Positions 1 to 8,726 of a stretch of 64,000 bases of DNA are shown here, one piece after another. The notes under the pieces are model-generated. The model saw only the letters and a program-made list of their open reading frames with translations. It was not told the origin of the DNA and ran no database searches. Where the stretch lies: NCBI GenBank assembly GCA_028284125.1, contig JANQSI010000004.1, positions 362,038 to 426,037 on the forward strand. The letters run 5' to 3'. Every line of letters starts with the position of its first letter. Position 1 is the stretch's first letter. The stretch comes from Cyclobacteriaceae bacterium (GTDB taxonomy: Bacteria; Bacteroidota; Bacteroidia; Cytophagales; Cyclobacteriaceae). The position numbers were made by a program, and so were the translations under genes.

Positions 1-2446
1 TTATGATCGAAAGTGTTTTAAGACCCAGAAAGTCCATTTTCAGCATTCCGGCAGATTCAACTACGCTGTTGTCAAACTGCGTAACCATTAAATCGGAATC
101 CTTGGATCGAGCGAGAGGAACGAAGTTGCTCATGTCATCCGGGGTGATGATCACTCCACAGGCATGAACACCGGTATTTCTTAGTGAGCCCTCCAAAACA
201 ACAGCCTGATTGAGAACCTGAGAGGGCAGGTCTTCACCTTTTTTGAGAGCTTCCAGTTCTTTTACTTCGCTAAAGACCGAGTTGAAGTTAGCGCCAGGTC
301 GTTCTGGGACTAGCTTGGCAATGGCGTCTGTTTCCGGAAGTGGAAGTTCCATTACTCTACCAGCATCTCGGATTGCAGATTTTGGTGCCATAGTGCCGTA
401 TGTGATGATCTGTGCGACCTGATCTCCGCCATATTTTTCAATCACGTAGTTGATCACCTTTTCTCGCCCTTCGTTATCAAAGTCGATATCTATATCGGGA
501 AGTGATACACGATCGGGGTTTAGGAAACGCTCAAAAAGGAGATCGTAAGCGATCGGGTCTACATTTGTGATTCCGATACAATAGGCTACTACCGATCCGG
601 CTGCTGATCCTCGGCCTGGACCGACGGACACATCCATTTCTCTGGCTTTTGCAGTGAAATCCTGAACAATGAGAAAGTATCCCGGGTAGCCCGTATTTTC
701 AATGGTAGCCAGCTCAAAATCAATCCGTTCCCGGATTTCATCGGTAATTTGATCGTAGCGTTTCTCTGCACCTTGATAAGTGAGGTGTTTTAAGTAAGCA
801 TTTTCTCCTCGATTTCCACCATCTTTTTCGTCTTCAGCATCCATGAATTCTGAAGGGATGTCAAATTTTGGGAGAAGAACGTCTCGCTCAAGGCTGTACT
901 CTTCAACTTTCTCAATGATTTCTGAAATGTTCTCAATTGCTTCGGGAATGTCCCCGAAGGCTTCTTTCATTTCTTGTTGAGATTTGAAATAGTAATTCTC
1001 ATTGGGAAGTCCTGGACGAAAACCTCGACCTCTACCAATTGGTGTACTTTGCTTTTCATTTTCCTTGATACAAAGCAATACGTCGTGTGCTTTGGCATCT
1101 GCTTGATCAAGGTAATAGTACTCGTTGGAGGCGATGAGTTTTACTTCATGTTTTCTGGCAAATTCAACCAGTATTTCATTCAATCTATTTTCTTCTTCCA
1201 GGCCATGCCGATTTAATTCCAGGTAAAAATCGTCTTTGAATAATTCCTTCCACCAAAGCAAGGCTTCTTCTGCTTGAGTTTCACCTACATTCAAAATAAG
1301 GTGGGGGATTTCACCACCCAAACTGCCACTTAATGCAATTAAACCTTCAGCATGTTTTTCAATGAGTTCTTTATCAATCCTGGGGAAAAGTCCGTAATTA
1401 CCTTCCTTGTAGGCAATGGAACTTAGCTTGATCAGGTTTTCATAGCCAACTTTATTTTTGGCCAATAAAACCTGACGAAATCTCTTATCAGGATTGTCTT
1501 TGGTAAACTGGAGCTTGAGCCTTTCTTCGGCCACAAAAAATTCACATCCTACGATTGGTTTAATTCCTTCTTTGAGTGCAGCTCCTACAAATTTGAACGC
1601 ACCGAACATGTTGCCAAGATCGGTGAGCGTTGCTGCTGGCATTTCGTATTCTTTGGCCTTGGCAATGATAGCACCTACATCAGGTGTGGCTTGTAGAACA
1701 GAAAACTGGGAATGTCCGTGAAGATGAGAAAATGCCCCTTTAATATCTTCTGCGCTGACTTCCTTATCTCCAATTTTACCGGTTGACTTTTCTCTTCGAG
1801 TAGCGAAGTTGGCATCATCGAGTTTAGGCGCTTCATAATTAATAGAATTTGGATCGATATCATCGATGGGCTTGATGATGGACCGTTTGAGGCATTCGAA
1901 AAATGCTTTGGCTGTAGCGTCTACATCGTAAGCAGCATCGTGTGCGTCATCAAAACCTTCACCGAAAAGCTTGGTGTAAAGTTCAATCAGTTTTGGCTGC
2001 TTCAATTTGCCACCAAGTCCACCTTCTAGTTGACAGAATTCAACCGTTTCTGTCGACGTGTCAATGTTTTTGGCATCTGCCAGTAAGTTTTCTTTATCTG
2101 TCCGTAAGTATTCTGCTCCAATGATTTTGTTGTCAAACTCGATGTTGTGACCAACAAGAACTTCTGCTTTTTTTACGTCAACACTGAATTTTTCTAGTAC
2201 TTCACTAAGATCTTCACCCACCTCAAGGGCACGTTTGGTGGAAATGCCATGTACTTTTTCTGCATTGAAGGGGATCGTGAATCCATCGGGTTTTACAATG
2301 TGATTTCCTGTTGAAAGGAGTTTGCCTTTGTTATCATGAAGTTGCCAGGCTATTTGAACCAATCGGGGCCAGTTGTCGAGATCTTCGACGGGTGCGGTTT
2401 TATTATGAGGAAGCCCGGTTGTTTCAGTATCAAAAATTAAGTACAT
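1..2446 (-). CDS. dnaE: DNA polymerase III subunit alpha with N-terminal proofreading exonuclease (3' end outside window)
   Basis: Replicative DNA polymerase catalytic subunit. My reading of the reverse strand from the ATG at 2444-2446 gives about 815 codons open to the window edge, so the C-terminus is missing. Residues 1 to about 185 form a DEDDh exonuclease: DTETTG at 6-11, HNIEFDN near 100-106 and HDAAYD near 169-174. A PHP domain follows, starting at HLHGHSQFS near 241. The polymerase palm then shows GPGRGSAAGS near residue 608 and PDIDIDFD near 650, which carry the catalytic aspartates. Fusion of an epsilon-like exonuclease to a DnaE-type core is known in Bacteroidota, so it is unusual relative to E. 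coli rather than novel. The gene is divergent from the serine hydrolase at 2663. Confidence 0.96.
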   Translation of the reverse strand, partial: MYLIFDTETTGLPHNKTAPVEDLDNWPRLVQIAWQLHDNKGKLLSTGNHIVKPDGFTIPFNAEKVHGISTKRALEVGEDLSEVLEKFSVDVKKAEVLVGHNIEFDNKIIGAEYLRTDKENLLADAKNIDTSTETVEFCQLEGGLGGKLKQPKLIELYTKLFGEGFDDAHDAAYDVDATAKAFFECLKRSIIKPIDDIDPNSINYEAPKLDDANFATRREKSTGKIGDKEVSAEDIKGAFSHLHGHSQFSVLQATPDVGAIIAKAKEYEMPAATLTDLGNMFGAFKFVGAALKEGIKPIVGCEFFVAEERLKLQFTKDNPDKRFRQVLLAKNKVGYENLIKLSSIAYKEGNYGLFPRIDKELIEKHAEGLIALSGSLGGEIPHLILNVGETQAEEALLWWKELFKDDFYLELNRHGLEEENRLNEILVEFARKHEVKLIASNEYYYLDQADAKAHDVLLCIKENEKQSTPIGRGRGFRPGLPNENYYFKSQQEMKEAFGDIPEAIENISEIIEKVEEYSLERDVLLPKFDIPSEFMDAEDEKDGGNRGENAYLKHLTYQGAEKRYDQITDEIRERIDFELATIENTGYPGYFLIVQDFTAKAREMDVSVGPGRGSAAGSVVAYCIGITNVDPIAYDLLFERFLNPDRVSLPDIDIDFDNEGREKVINYVIEKYGGDQVAQIITYGTMAPKSAIRDAGRVMELPLPETDAIAKLVPERPGANFNSVFSEVKELEALKKGEDLPSQVLNQAVVLEGSLRNTGVHACGVIITPDDMSNFVPLARSKDSDLMVTQFDNSVVESAGMLKMDFLGLKTLSII

Positions 2447-2662
2447 GCAGTTGACTTTAGCTATTGGATGCCAGGATTTGCAGCAACCATTAAAAGATAT
2501 TACAAATAAAAAAAGAAGCTTGTTCCTTTTATCGGTTGTGGAAAAGTTGTGTATATGTAACCTGTAGAATCGATTGCAGAAATTTATTGATGGTTATTTG
2601 TGACGAGAATGCAACTCTTTCTTCTTTAGTGAATCTTTATATTAATCTTAATTGTAATTATT

Positions 2663-3760
2663 ATGAAGATCAAGACACAAATTCTATGCTTATCCATTTG
2701 TTCTTTTTACTTGAGCTATGGACAATTCTCTGAAGCTCGTTCTAAGGCGGAAGTACTTTTAACAGAACTATCTCAAACATATCCTGGCCTTTCTGCTGCT
2801 GTGGGTTATGGAAATGATATCATTTGGAAGTCGGCTGTCGGTTACGCGGATGTTGCCAACCAAGTTCCAGTGAATCCATCTCATCAATTCAGGTACTATA
2901 GTTTATCAAAGTCAATAACAGGAATGGCTCTAATCAAACTAATTGATGAGGGAAAATTGGATATTGAAAGACCAGTAACTCACTACCTACCCGAATTACC
3001 ACAAGCTTACAGTAATGTGAAAGTAAGACATTTGATTAACCATACCGCTGGGGTAAGGCACTACAATGGTGGTGAATGGATGAAGATTAGTCGGGATCAC
3101 TGCCCTGATACCAAGTCGGCCATTGCGACTTTCATTGATGACGAATTAGAATTTGTGCCTGGTCAGGAGCATTCATATACCTCGTTTGGTTATGTTCTAC
3201 TGTCACATTTGATTTCAGAAATAAGTGGTGAACAGTACAATTCATATGTTAAGAAGAATTTTTTGGATCCACTAAAAATTGAAGACTTGTGGCCAGATCA
3301 ATCTGAGTTTCTTTCGCAGCAGGTCAAGTATTATACAAAATGGAATGCTGAAAAAGTCAAAGCAACTGAAGCGAAAGTAGTAAACAACTCTTGTAAGTTT
3401 GGTGGAGGTGGTTTCGTTGGAACTGCTGAAGCCATTGTGAAACTTCACCTTGCTATGGCCAATGAATCCTTTGTAGGAAGAGATTTACTTGATAAATATT
3501 ACACCGCTATCCCTGGGGATAAGGAACCGACGGTATATGCGTTTGGAATTGGAGACAATGTATCGACTTCTTCCGGCAGAAGATATCATGCGCATACTGG
3601 ATCTGCTCTGGGAGCCAGTTCGGTGCTGATTGTTTATGAGCCTGATGATACTTTACCAAAACCATTGGTGGCGGTAATTCTTGGAAATATCAAGGATTCA
3701 GAAATGAATAGCCAAATCGGAAAATTGGCCTCTTTTTTCATTGATGACATTGAGAATTAG
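2663..3760 (+). CDS. exported serine hydrolase, beta-lactamase/DD-peptidase superfamily
   Basis: Penicillin-binding-protein-like serine hydrolase of 365 aa. It begins with a signal peptide (MKIKTQILCLSICSFYLSYG, cut probably before Q21) and so acts in the periplasm or outer envelope. The catalytic motif SLSK is at S80-K83. The second motif is YTS at 172-174, where YSN or YAN is more common. The third is HTG in the segment HAHTGSALGASS near the C-terminus. These three motifs define the class C/AmpH/esterase EstB-like group. Substrate is unknown: peptidoglycan peptides, D-amino acid peptides or esters are all possible. It stands alone, divergent from dnaE. It is one of three serine hydrolases in the window (also 37774-39075 and 55719-57206). 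Confidence 0.85.
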   Translation: MKIKTQILCLSICSFYLSYGQFSEARSKAEVLLTELSQTYPGLSAAVGYGNDIIWKSAVGYADVANQVPVNPSHQFRYYSLSKSITGMALIKLIDEGKLDIERPVTHYLPELPQAYSNVKVRHLINHTAGVRHYNGGEWMKISRDHCPDTKSAIATFIDDELEFVPGQEHSYTSFGYVLLSHLISEISGEQYNSYVKKNFLDPLKIEDLWPDQSEFLSQQVKYYTKWNAEKVKATEAKVVNNSCKFGGGGFVGTAEAIVKLHLAMANESFVGRDLLDKYYTAIPGDKEPTVYAFGIGDNVSTSSGRRYHAHTGSALGASSVLIVYEPDDTLPKPLVAVILGNIKDSEMNSQIGKLASFFIDDIEN

Positions 3761-3859
3761 TGAATATTATTGTTATAGATGACCTATCACTGTTTGCTCG
3801 ATATCATCACCTTTAATGCAATGAAAATGAATCAATGCCTATATGGTGTAATGAACAAG

Positions 3860-3875
3860 AAGTTTGAACAAACTT
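3860..3875. terminator. short hairpin between serine hydrolase and micro-protein gene
   Basis: AAGTTT-GAAC-AAACTT is a perfect small inverted repeat 4 bases past the stop of the minus-strand micro-gene at 3880-4041. It could end that transcript, but it has no clear T-tract, so the call is weak. Confidence 0.3.
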
Positions 3876-3879
3876 ACAT

Positions 3880-4041
3880 CTAACTGAGTGAAGCAGAATT
3901 GGTAATGTATCGTTCACAGAGTTCCTTGGTACCGACGTACAAAAGTTGATTATTCCTGTAAACTTGATACTGCTTGTCAGATTTGCTGAATCTGATGTTG
4001 AATTCGGATTTTTTCCCTAAGATTTTTTTGAAAACATTCAT
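3880..4041 (-). CDS. 53-aa micro-protein, tandem paralogue 1
   Basis: Short open frame from ATG (4039-4041) to TAG. It reads MNVFKKILGKKSEFNIRFSK, then SDKQYQVYRNNQLLYVGTKE, then LCERYITNSASLS. It is unlikely to be chance because a second frame just upstream (4146-4313) encodes a clearly related peptide. Both share the pattern I-R-F-x-K-(T)-S-D-x-x-Q-V-(F/Y)-(K/R), then Y-(V/I)-G-x-K, then C-E-(K/R)-Y, at the same spacing. There is no signal peptide or membrane segment. The N-terminus is basic and the body looks like a small beta-rich domain. Function is unknown and I do not recognise the family. The two genes sit head-to-tail with a 104-base gap, so they may be co-transcribed. Confidence 0.7.
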   Translation of the reverse strand: MNVFKKILGKKSEFNIRFSKSDKQYQVYRNNQLLYVGTKELCERYITNSASLS

Positions 4042-4145
4042 GGCAAGAGCGGTTAACTATTTTATATGACAATTCAGTGAATTTATATAATAAATTCGAT
4101 AAATATTAACAAATAAAGGATTAATTGTAGTATTTCCGGATTTAT

Positions 4146-4313
4146 TTACAGAGTAATCTGGAAATTCTCTACATATTTCTCACATTGTACTTTTTCACCG
4201 ATGTACATGATCTTCATTCCTTTGAAGACTTGCCATTGATCTGAGGTCTTGTTAAATCTAATTTTAAGACCCGTTTTGTGGTTAGAACCGAAAAGATTTG
4301 ATAGTAAATTCAT
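4146..4313 (-). CDS. 55-aa micro-protein, tandem paralogue 2
   Basis: Open frame from ATG (4311-4313) to TAA encoding MNLLSNLFGSNHKTGLKIRF, NKTSDQWQVFKGMKIMYIGE, KVQCEKYVENFQITL. It aligns along nearly its full length with the peptide of 3880-4041: IRFNKTSDQWQV against IRFSKSDKQYQV, YIGEK against YVGTK, and CEKY against CERY. Conservation at the protein level with divergent DNA is good evidence that both are translated. It is cytosolic by appearance, with no export signal. The neighbours are an LVIVD lipoprotein upstream (stop at 4481) and its paralogue downstream. Function is unknown. Confidence 0.7.
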   Translation of the reverse strand: MNLLSNLFGSNHKTGLKIRFNKTSDQWQVFKGMKIMYIGEKVQCEKYVENFQITL

Positions 4314-4480
4314 AATAATTGTGGTTGACTTTTATATGAAGCTAGAAATCAAAAAATTCAGATAAAAATTAGTTCGATCAACCTGGATGGACCATTGTTG
4401 AACCACTCGAATTTATAGTTGGAGGGTTTTTTGAACAGGACGAATTTTGGGTAAAACTTGGTAAAAGTGCTCTGAAGTGC

Positions 4481-5836
4481 TTAAAAAGGAATTACGCCTA
4501 GATATTCAAGTGCCGCACCACACGATCTGGAATATTGGTAAAAACCATCATTTCCGACAATCATAAGCATGTTTTGTAGTGCAATAACATCTAAAGCATG
4601 AATTTCCGTTTGAGTAGACGTAAGTGTGACATTGGTCGGGTCCATGAAGTCTACCTGGAAGGATTTGAATCCCTGTGACCCTTCGCATATGTACAAGCAA
4701 TTGTCATAAATCGCCAATCCATGCGGATTTTCCATTTGATAAGTCTTTTCAAGAAATGGATTGGCTGCATCAGATACATTTACAATATCCAACTGGTTTG
4801 TGAATCCCTGACAAGCAGTTCCTGATCGGAGTGTCACATAAGCGTAATCTCCGCGAACCACCACTGGGTCACAGCTTCTTACATGCTGATATTTAGATAG
4901 GAAAGTGGGATTAGTAGGATCTGAGTTATCATAAATAAACATTCCATCCATAGCTCCAAAGAAAAGTTTGTCCTCATATGGATAGATCGTTTCGATTTGC
5001 CAACCAATATGAATATCACTGATCTTTTGCGGAGATTCCCCGGAAATATCAAAAAGGTGAAGATCACTATAGTCGATGTTGTACAAATAGTCTCCTACTA
5101 TGGAAAATCTAGTTATTGAGCCTGCTGTACCTGTTGTTGGTGCTCCTGAAGTTCCGGAGGAACTGTTTTGCACAGCCATACCTCTTGAAAAACCGCCTTC
5201 GAATGTAGCGTCATGATACCACTGAGGCTGATCCACATCATCACAAACTTCATGTTCATACACCACAGGTTGTGATTCATATCCCGTGATTATACCAAGT
5301 GAATCATCTACATAGTAACCTGAATAGTATAGGTTTTCATAAACATTTCTCACTCGCTGATTTAAGGATGGAGATTTTGGATCAGAAATATCAAAAACTA
5401 AAAGGTCTGAAAATGAATCCGTGTATAGTTTGTCTCCTTTTGCTGTAAGCCCATTGACGCCTGGTATATTAATAAAGGCGATATGAATTGGGTTAGATGG
5501 GTTTGTATCATCAATTACGTGAATACCCGTTTCATTTAAGCGAAGATTGTAAGTGAAGGATCCGTCATCAAAATATTGATAGTGGTGATTTTCCTCTCCA
5601 AGCTCAAGAATGTACACATAACCGTCTTTATAGTATAATCCACCAGGTCTTACTACATCTCTTGCTGGAAGCGTTTTCACCATTCCTTCAATCGAATCAA
5701 GGTTGAGGTAAATCGGATTGTGAGAGTAAGTCTTATACGTTTCCAAATGACAATCCTGGCAACTGAATATAAATGGAGCAATGACAAGAAGTAGTAGTGT
5801 GGATTTGACGGTGAAGCGCTTGAAAGGATTTCTCAT
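4481..5836 (-). CDS. LVIVD-repeat beta-propeller lipoprotein
   Basis: Surface or periplasmic lipoprotein of about 451 aa. I chose the ATG at 5836, giving MRNPFKRFTVKSTLLLLVIA and then the lipobox FIFSC. An upstream in-frame GTG (5848) would add only four residues. The body contains repeated blades of the LVIVD type: GIHVIDDTNPSNPIHIAFI, DLLVFDISDPKSPSLNQRV, DLHLFDISGESPQKISDI, GMFIYDNSDPTNPTFLSKY and QLDIVNVSDAANPFLEKTY. Such repeats form a beta-propeller and are widespread in Bacteroidota lipoproteins; their ligands are mostly unknown. It also has an acidic, cysteine-containing insert (CDDVDQ) and a Ser/Gly/Thr-rich loop. It is monocistronic, between the micro-proteins and the YceI terminator. 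Confidence 0.85.
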   Translation of the reverse strand: MRNPFKRFTVKSTLLLLVIAPFIFSCQDCHLETYKTYSHNPIYLNLDSIEGMVKTLPARDVVRPGGLYYKDGYVYILELGEENHHYQYFDDGSFTYNLRLNETGIHVIDDTNPSNPIHIAFINIPGVNGLTAKGDKLYTDSFSDLLVFDISDPKSPSLNQRVRNVYENLYYSGYYVDDSLGIITGYESQPVVYEHEVCDDVDQPQWYHDATFEGGFSRGMAVQNSSSGTSGAPTTGTAGSITRFSIVGDYLYNIDYSDLHLFDISGESPQKISDIHIGWQIETIYPYEDKLFFGAMDGMFIYDNSDPTNPTFLSKYQHVRSCDPVVVRGDYAYVTLRSGTACQGFTNQLDIVNVSDAANPFLEKTYQMENPHGLAIYDNCLYICEGSQGFKSFQVDFMDPTNVTLTSTQTEIHALDVIALQNMLMIVGNDGFYQYSRSCGAALEYLGVIPF

Positions 5837-5895
5837 GGGTCTTAACACGTTGATGTAGCATTAGTACATACTGTCTAGCGAAAACCCTACATAAA

Positions 5896-5928
5896 AAAAG
5901 CCATCTTGATTTCTGCAAGATGGCTTTT
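5896..5928 (-). terminator. strong intrinsic terminator after the YceI gene
   Basis: A 13-bp perfect stem (AAAAGCCATCTTG / CAAGATGGCTTTT) with a 7-base loop. Read on the minus strand it follows the YceI stop at 5947 by 18 bases and is followed by a run of seven T. Confidence 0.9.
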
Positions 5929-5946
5929 AATGCTTTTAGTGAGCGT

Positions 5947-6525
5947 TTAGCTTCCAGCTCCAGATGTTACTAGTTTCACTTCAAGTGTAAACTCATCGCT
6001 TATTGCCTTGTCTCCAAGGTCATCAAAGAACGATCCTGAACCGTATCGTACGTCAAACTTAGATCGATCAATTGTGATTGAGGCTGATGCTTCATAGCCA
6101 TCTCCAGCTTCAGCAAGCGAAGATGTAAATGAGATTGATTCAGTAATTCCTTTAATGGTGATGTTTCCTGTTACATCATACGTTCCATCTCCCTTTGCTT
6201 TCACTTTCGTTGTTTTGAATTCTGCTGTAGGAAATTTCTCTACTCCGAAGAAATCGTCAGACTTTAAGTGCCCTTCTAATTTTCCTTTCCACTCACCGGT
6301 AAGGTCCGTATCTTCCAATGTAGTCATATCTACTACGAAAGATCCACCTTTCAAAACTCCTTTTGAAATATCCAGCGAACCACTTGCCAGTTGAAGTGTA
6401 CCTGAATGGCTTTTTCCTACTACCTTAGATCCAGTCCACTCAATAGTGCTGGCCTTAGTGTTAATGTCTACATCTTTAGCTTCTCCGCTTAAAAATGCTG
6501 CTAGAATGATAAATGCTTTAATCAT
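5947..6525 (-). CDS. YceI family lipid-binding protein
   Basis: YceI-like lipocalin-fold protein of 192 aa. The start MIKAFIILAAFLSGEAKD gives a short signal peptide, so it is periplasmic. The family signature is clear: STIEWTGSKVVGKSHSGTLQ near the N-terminus, GGSFVVDMTTLEDTDL, SDDFFGVEKFPTAEFKTT, and GNITIKGITESISFT. Family members bind polyisoprenoids or other lipids and are often induced by stress or under MarR-type control. The gene is monocistronic with its own terminator. About 20 bases upstream of the start lies a palindrome (6547-6562) that resembles one placed the same way before the DoxX gene at 29406, suggesting a shared regulator. Confidence 0.92.
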   Translation of the reverse strand: MIKAFIILAAFLSGEAKDVDINTKASTIEWTGSKVVGKSHSGTLQLASGSLDISKGVLKGGSFVVDMTTLEDTDLTGEWKGKLEGHLKSDDFFGVEKFPTAEFKTTKVKAKGDGTYDVTGNITIKGITESISFTSSLAEAGDGYEASASITIDRSKFDVRYGSGSFFDDLGDKAISDEFTLEVKLVTSGAGS

Positions 6526-6546
6526 GTTTCCAAATGTTTATATAAA

Positions 6547-6562
6547 ATGTATGTACCTACAT
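6547..6562. promoter_or_regulatory. palindromic operator candidate upstream of YceI
   Basis: ATGTATGTACCTACAT is an inverted repeat with one mismatched pair, of form ATGTA-n-GTAC-n-TACAT. It ends 22 bases from the YceI start. A related perfect palindrome ATGTACGTACAT lies 26 bases from the DoxX start (29432-29443). Confidence 0.5.
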
Positions 6563-6628
6563 CAATTTAGGTGTAAAGAAAACGTGCTAAGTTGAAAATG
6601 GTTCAATTTTTTTTGAAAAATTTGTAAA

Positions 6629-7192
6629 ATGATTGAAATCGAGAACACTTTGGTCTCAGATGATGTGGTAAAAGAGGCTTTTGTTTGTGACCTTCAAAAG
6701 TGTAAAGGTGCCTGTTGTGTCGAAGGCGATCTTGGTGCCCCCCTCAATAAAGAAGAACTTCCATTGATAGACGAAGTGATCGATTTGGTAAAGCCCTATC
6801 TCGCCAAGGAAGCAATTGAAGTTCTGGAAAAGGAAGGTGGGTATATTCTGGATGAAGATGGCGATTATTCCACGTCCACCATTGATAATAAAGAATGTGC
6901 GTTCGCTTTTTATGATGAAAACAAGATCTTAAAATGTGGAATAGAACAGGCTCATAAGGACGGAAAAACAGATTTCAAAAAACCTATTTCATGTCATTTA
7001 TATCCTATCAGGATTTCGAAACTTCCCGAGTTTGAAGCGTTGAATTATGATCGCTGGAGTATCTGTTCTCCTGCATGTGATTTGGGGAAAGAATTAAAAG
7101 TCCCAGTCTACAAATTTCTTAGAGAAGCATTGATTAGAAAATTTGGAGAAAGTTGGTATAAAGCTTTGGAAGAAAAAGTGAAGAATCAATAA
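6629..7192 (+). CDS. DUF3109 family cysteine-rich protein
   Basis: Cytosolic protein of 187 aa that matches the DUF3109/YkgJ-type cysteine cluster family. Cysteines lie in VCDLQKCKGACCVEGD near residues 19-33, then NKECAF, KCGIEQ, SCHLYPIRI and WSICSPACDLG. The spacing suggests binding of zinc or an Fe-S cluster, which is the general expectation for this family; no reaction is established. The start MIEIENTLVSDDVVKEAFVC is the usual beginning in Bacteroidota homologues. It converges with the membrane protein at 7186, and the two stop codons overlap by 7 bases, so there is no room for a terminator between them. Confidence 0.85.
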   Translation: MIEIENTLVSDDVVKEAFVCDLQKCKGACCVEGDLGAPLNKEELPLIDEVIDLVKPYLAKEAIEVLEKEGGYILDEDGDYSTSTIDNKECAFAFYDENKILKCGIEQAHKDGKTDFKKPISCHLYPIRISKLPEFEALNYDRWSICSPACDLGKELKVPVYKFLREALIRKFGESWYKALEEKVKNQ

Positions 7193-8658
7193 TCTTTATC
7201 CGTAATCCAGTGAAAGTTGATATTCCAATAAGCCAGCTTGAATTGTCTGGTAGAATCAGCTAAATCTGTCAAATCAATTCCTCTGTTTTTATAAGCATAG
7301 TCCGATTCTCTTTCATCAGGTTCACTAACGACAACTCTTGCATTGTACTTTCTAATAGGATCTTCAGTCTCCATAAACTGATGCCAAACAGGGATCGCCA
7401 GGTTTTTACTTTGCCAATTAGAGGAAGTCGCCCAAGTCCCAATTAGAACATCCTCCGGATTGGTTTGAGCAGCTACATATTCATTGATCTCAGCAATTGA
7501 ATATTGTCGGTTGTCTAGTGACCTGAAGTAGTGGTATGAGTTGATGAAGACCAATCCGGCAATCAATAATGCTGCTATGTATTTTAGAAATCTTTTGTTC
7601 TGAGCGAAAAAGATGTTACTTCCGATAATAGAGATTAATAATCCCATTGAAAAGTAGAGGCTGATCAAATACCGAACTGGGAGGTAGTCCATTGGAAGTT
7701 TATGCAACTCGAGAGCGAACCAGACCAGATTGAATATGACCATTCCTTTTAAATATCCACAGTACTTGTTTTTAGCCAAATTCGATACAGACCACACCAA
7801 GGCAGCTAAGAAAGTCATCGTAAAAGGCAAATAGCCTCTTACCAAGAAATTCCTGTTGATATTTTCTAAAAGACCAGTCGTTGAAATAGTAGTGCGCTCA
7901 AAAATGTTCGACTGCTGTGATAGGATGGAGGTCCATTCATTTCGAAAAGGCAAGTACCAGAAGAAAAGAAGACCTAAAGTGATTGCAGCAAGAATGATTA
8001 AGGATTCAATTCCTTTTTTTCTGAACTTGGTTTTGTCTTTTGTTAAAGAAACAAGGAAAATACTCAATGTAGGAATTGCTAATGCATAAATGAATTGGAT
8101 CTTAAACAAGGACGCACAAAGCAGAGAGAAAAAAGTGTAAAGAAGATGTCTTCTTTGATTGCTTTGAATGTAACTAGAGAAGAATAAACAGGAAATTAAA
8201 AGAAGAATTGCTCCGTAGATCTCGGCCATCGCGATGTGCGAATACTGATGAATAGGAAAGAACATCAGTGTTGTTAGCAAAACCATACTTGCGATTCCAA
8301 ACATCCGTTGGTAACGAGCAAGAACTAACAAAGAAGCAACTAAGAACATCAGTGTTGCCAGCCTGCCAACTTCCATCGATGTTCCGAAAATGGAAAAAGG
8401 AGTAAATAAATAAGCAGAGAGGAACGGGGTTTTTAGGAACGCATCACTTTCCAGTAAGTCGAAAGATTCCTGATTGACGTAGTTTCTTATTTGGCTGGTG
8501 TATAAACCTTCATCGGACCAGGAACCGCGACTACCTCCGGTTCTAATGTGTATGTCTGCATCGGCTGAAAGAAAAGGTAAATGAGAAAAGAACCATATCA
8601 GTAGCAGTGCAAAAAATAGAACCCGCGGTGCACTGTCTTTTCTTAAACTCATTCTCAT
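7186..8658 (-). CDS. multi-pass membrane protein, glycosyltransferase-39/ArnT-like
   Basis: Integral membrane protein of 490 aa with about ten hydrophobic helices from residue 13 to about 385, then a polar C-terminal domain. Motif features fit the GT-C fold (ArnT/PMT group): an early periplasmic loop with acidic residues (DADIHIRTGGSRGSWSDEGLYTSQI), AEIYGAILLL in a following helix, and a C-terminal soluble part with VLIGTWATSSNW. The substrate is not evident; such proteins usually transfer sugar from a polyprenyl-phosphate carrier to lipid or protein at the periplasmic face. The nearby ATG at 8652 is an alternative start two codons in. It overlaps the end of the DUF3109 gene tail-to-tail. Confidence 0.65.
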   Translation of the reverse strand: MRMSLRKDSAPRVLFFALLLIWFFSHLPFLSADADIHIRTGGSRGSWSDEGLYTSQIRNYVNQESFDLLESDAFLKTPFLSAYLFTPFSIFGTSMEVGRLATLMFLVASLLVLARYQRMFGIASMVLLTTLMFFPIHQYSHIAMAEIYGAILLLISCLFFSSYIQSNQRRHLLYTFFSLLCASLFKIQFIYALAIPTLSIFLVSLTKDKTKFRKKGIESLIILAAITLGLLFFWYLPFRNEWTSILSQQSNIFERTTISTTGLLENINRNFLVRGYLPFTMTFLAALVWSVSNLAKNKYCGYLKGMVIFNLVWFALELHKLPMDYLPVRYLISLYFSMGLLISIIGSNIFFAQNKRFLKYIAALLIAGLVFINSYHYFRSLDNRQYSIAEINEYVAAQTNPEDVLIGTWATSSNWQSKNLAIPVWHQFMETEDPIRKYNARVVVSEPDERESDYAYKNRGIDLTDLADSTRQFKLAYWNINFHWITDKDY

Positions 8659-8726
8659 GTACTGATCAATAGATCAACTAAGGTAAACGAATGAGAATGT
8701 TGAGAATGTAGTTTTTGAAAATGATC

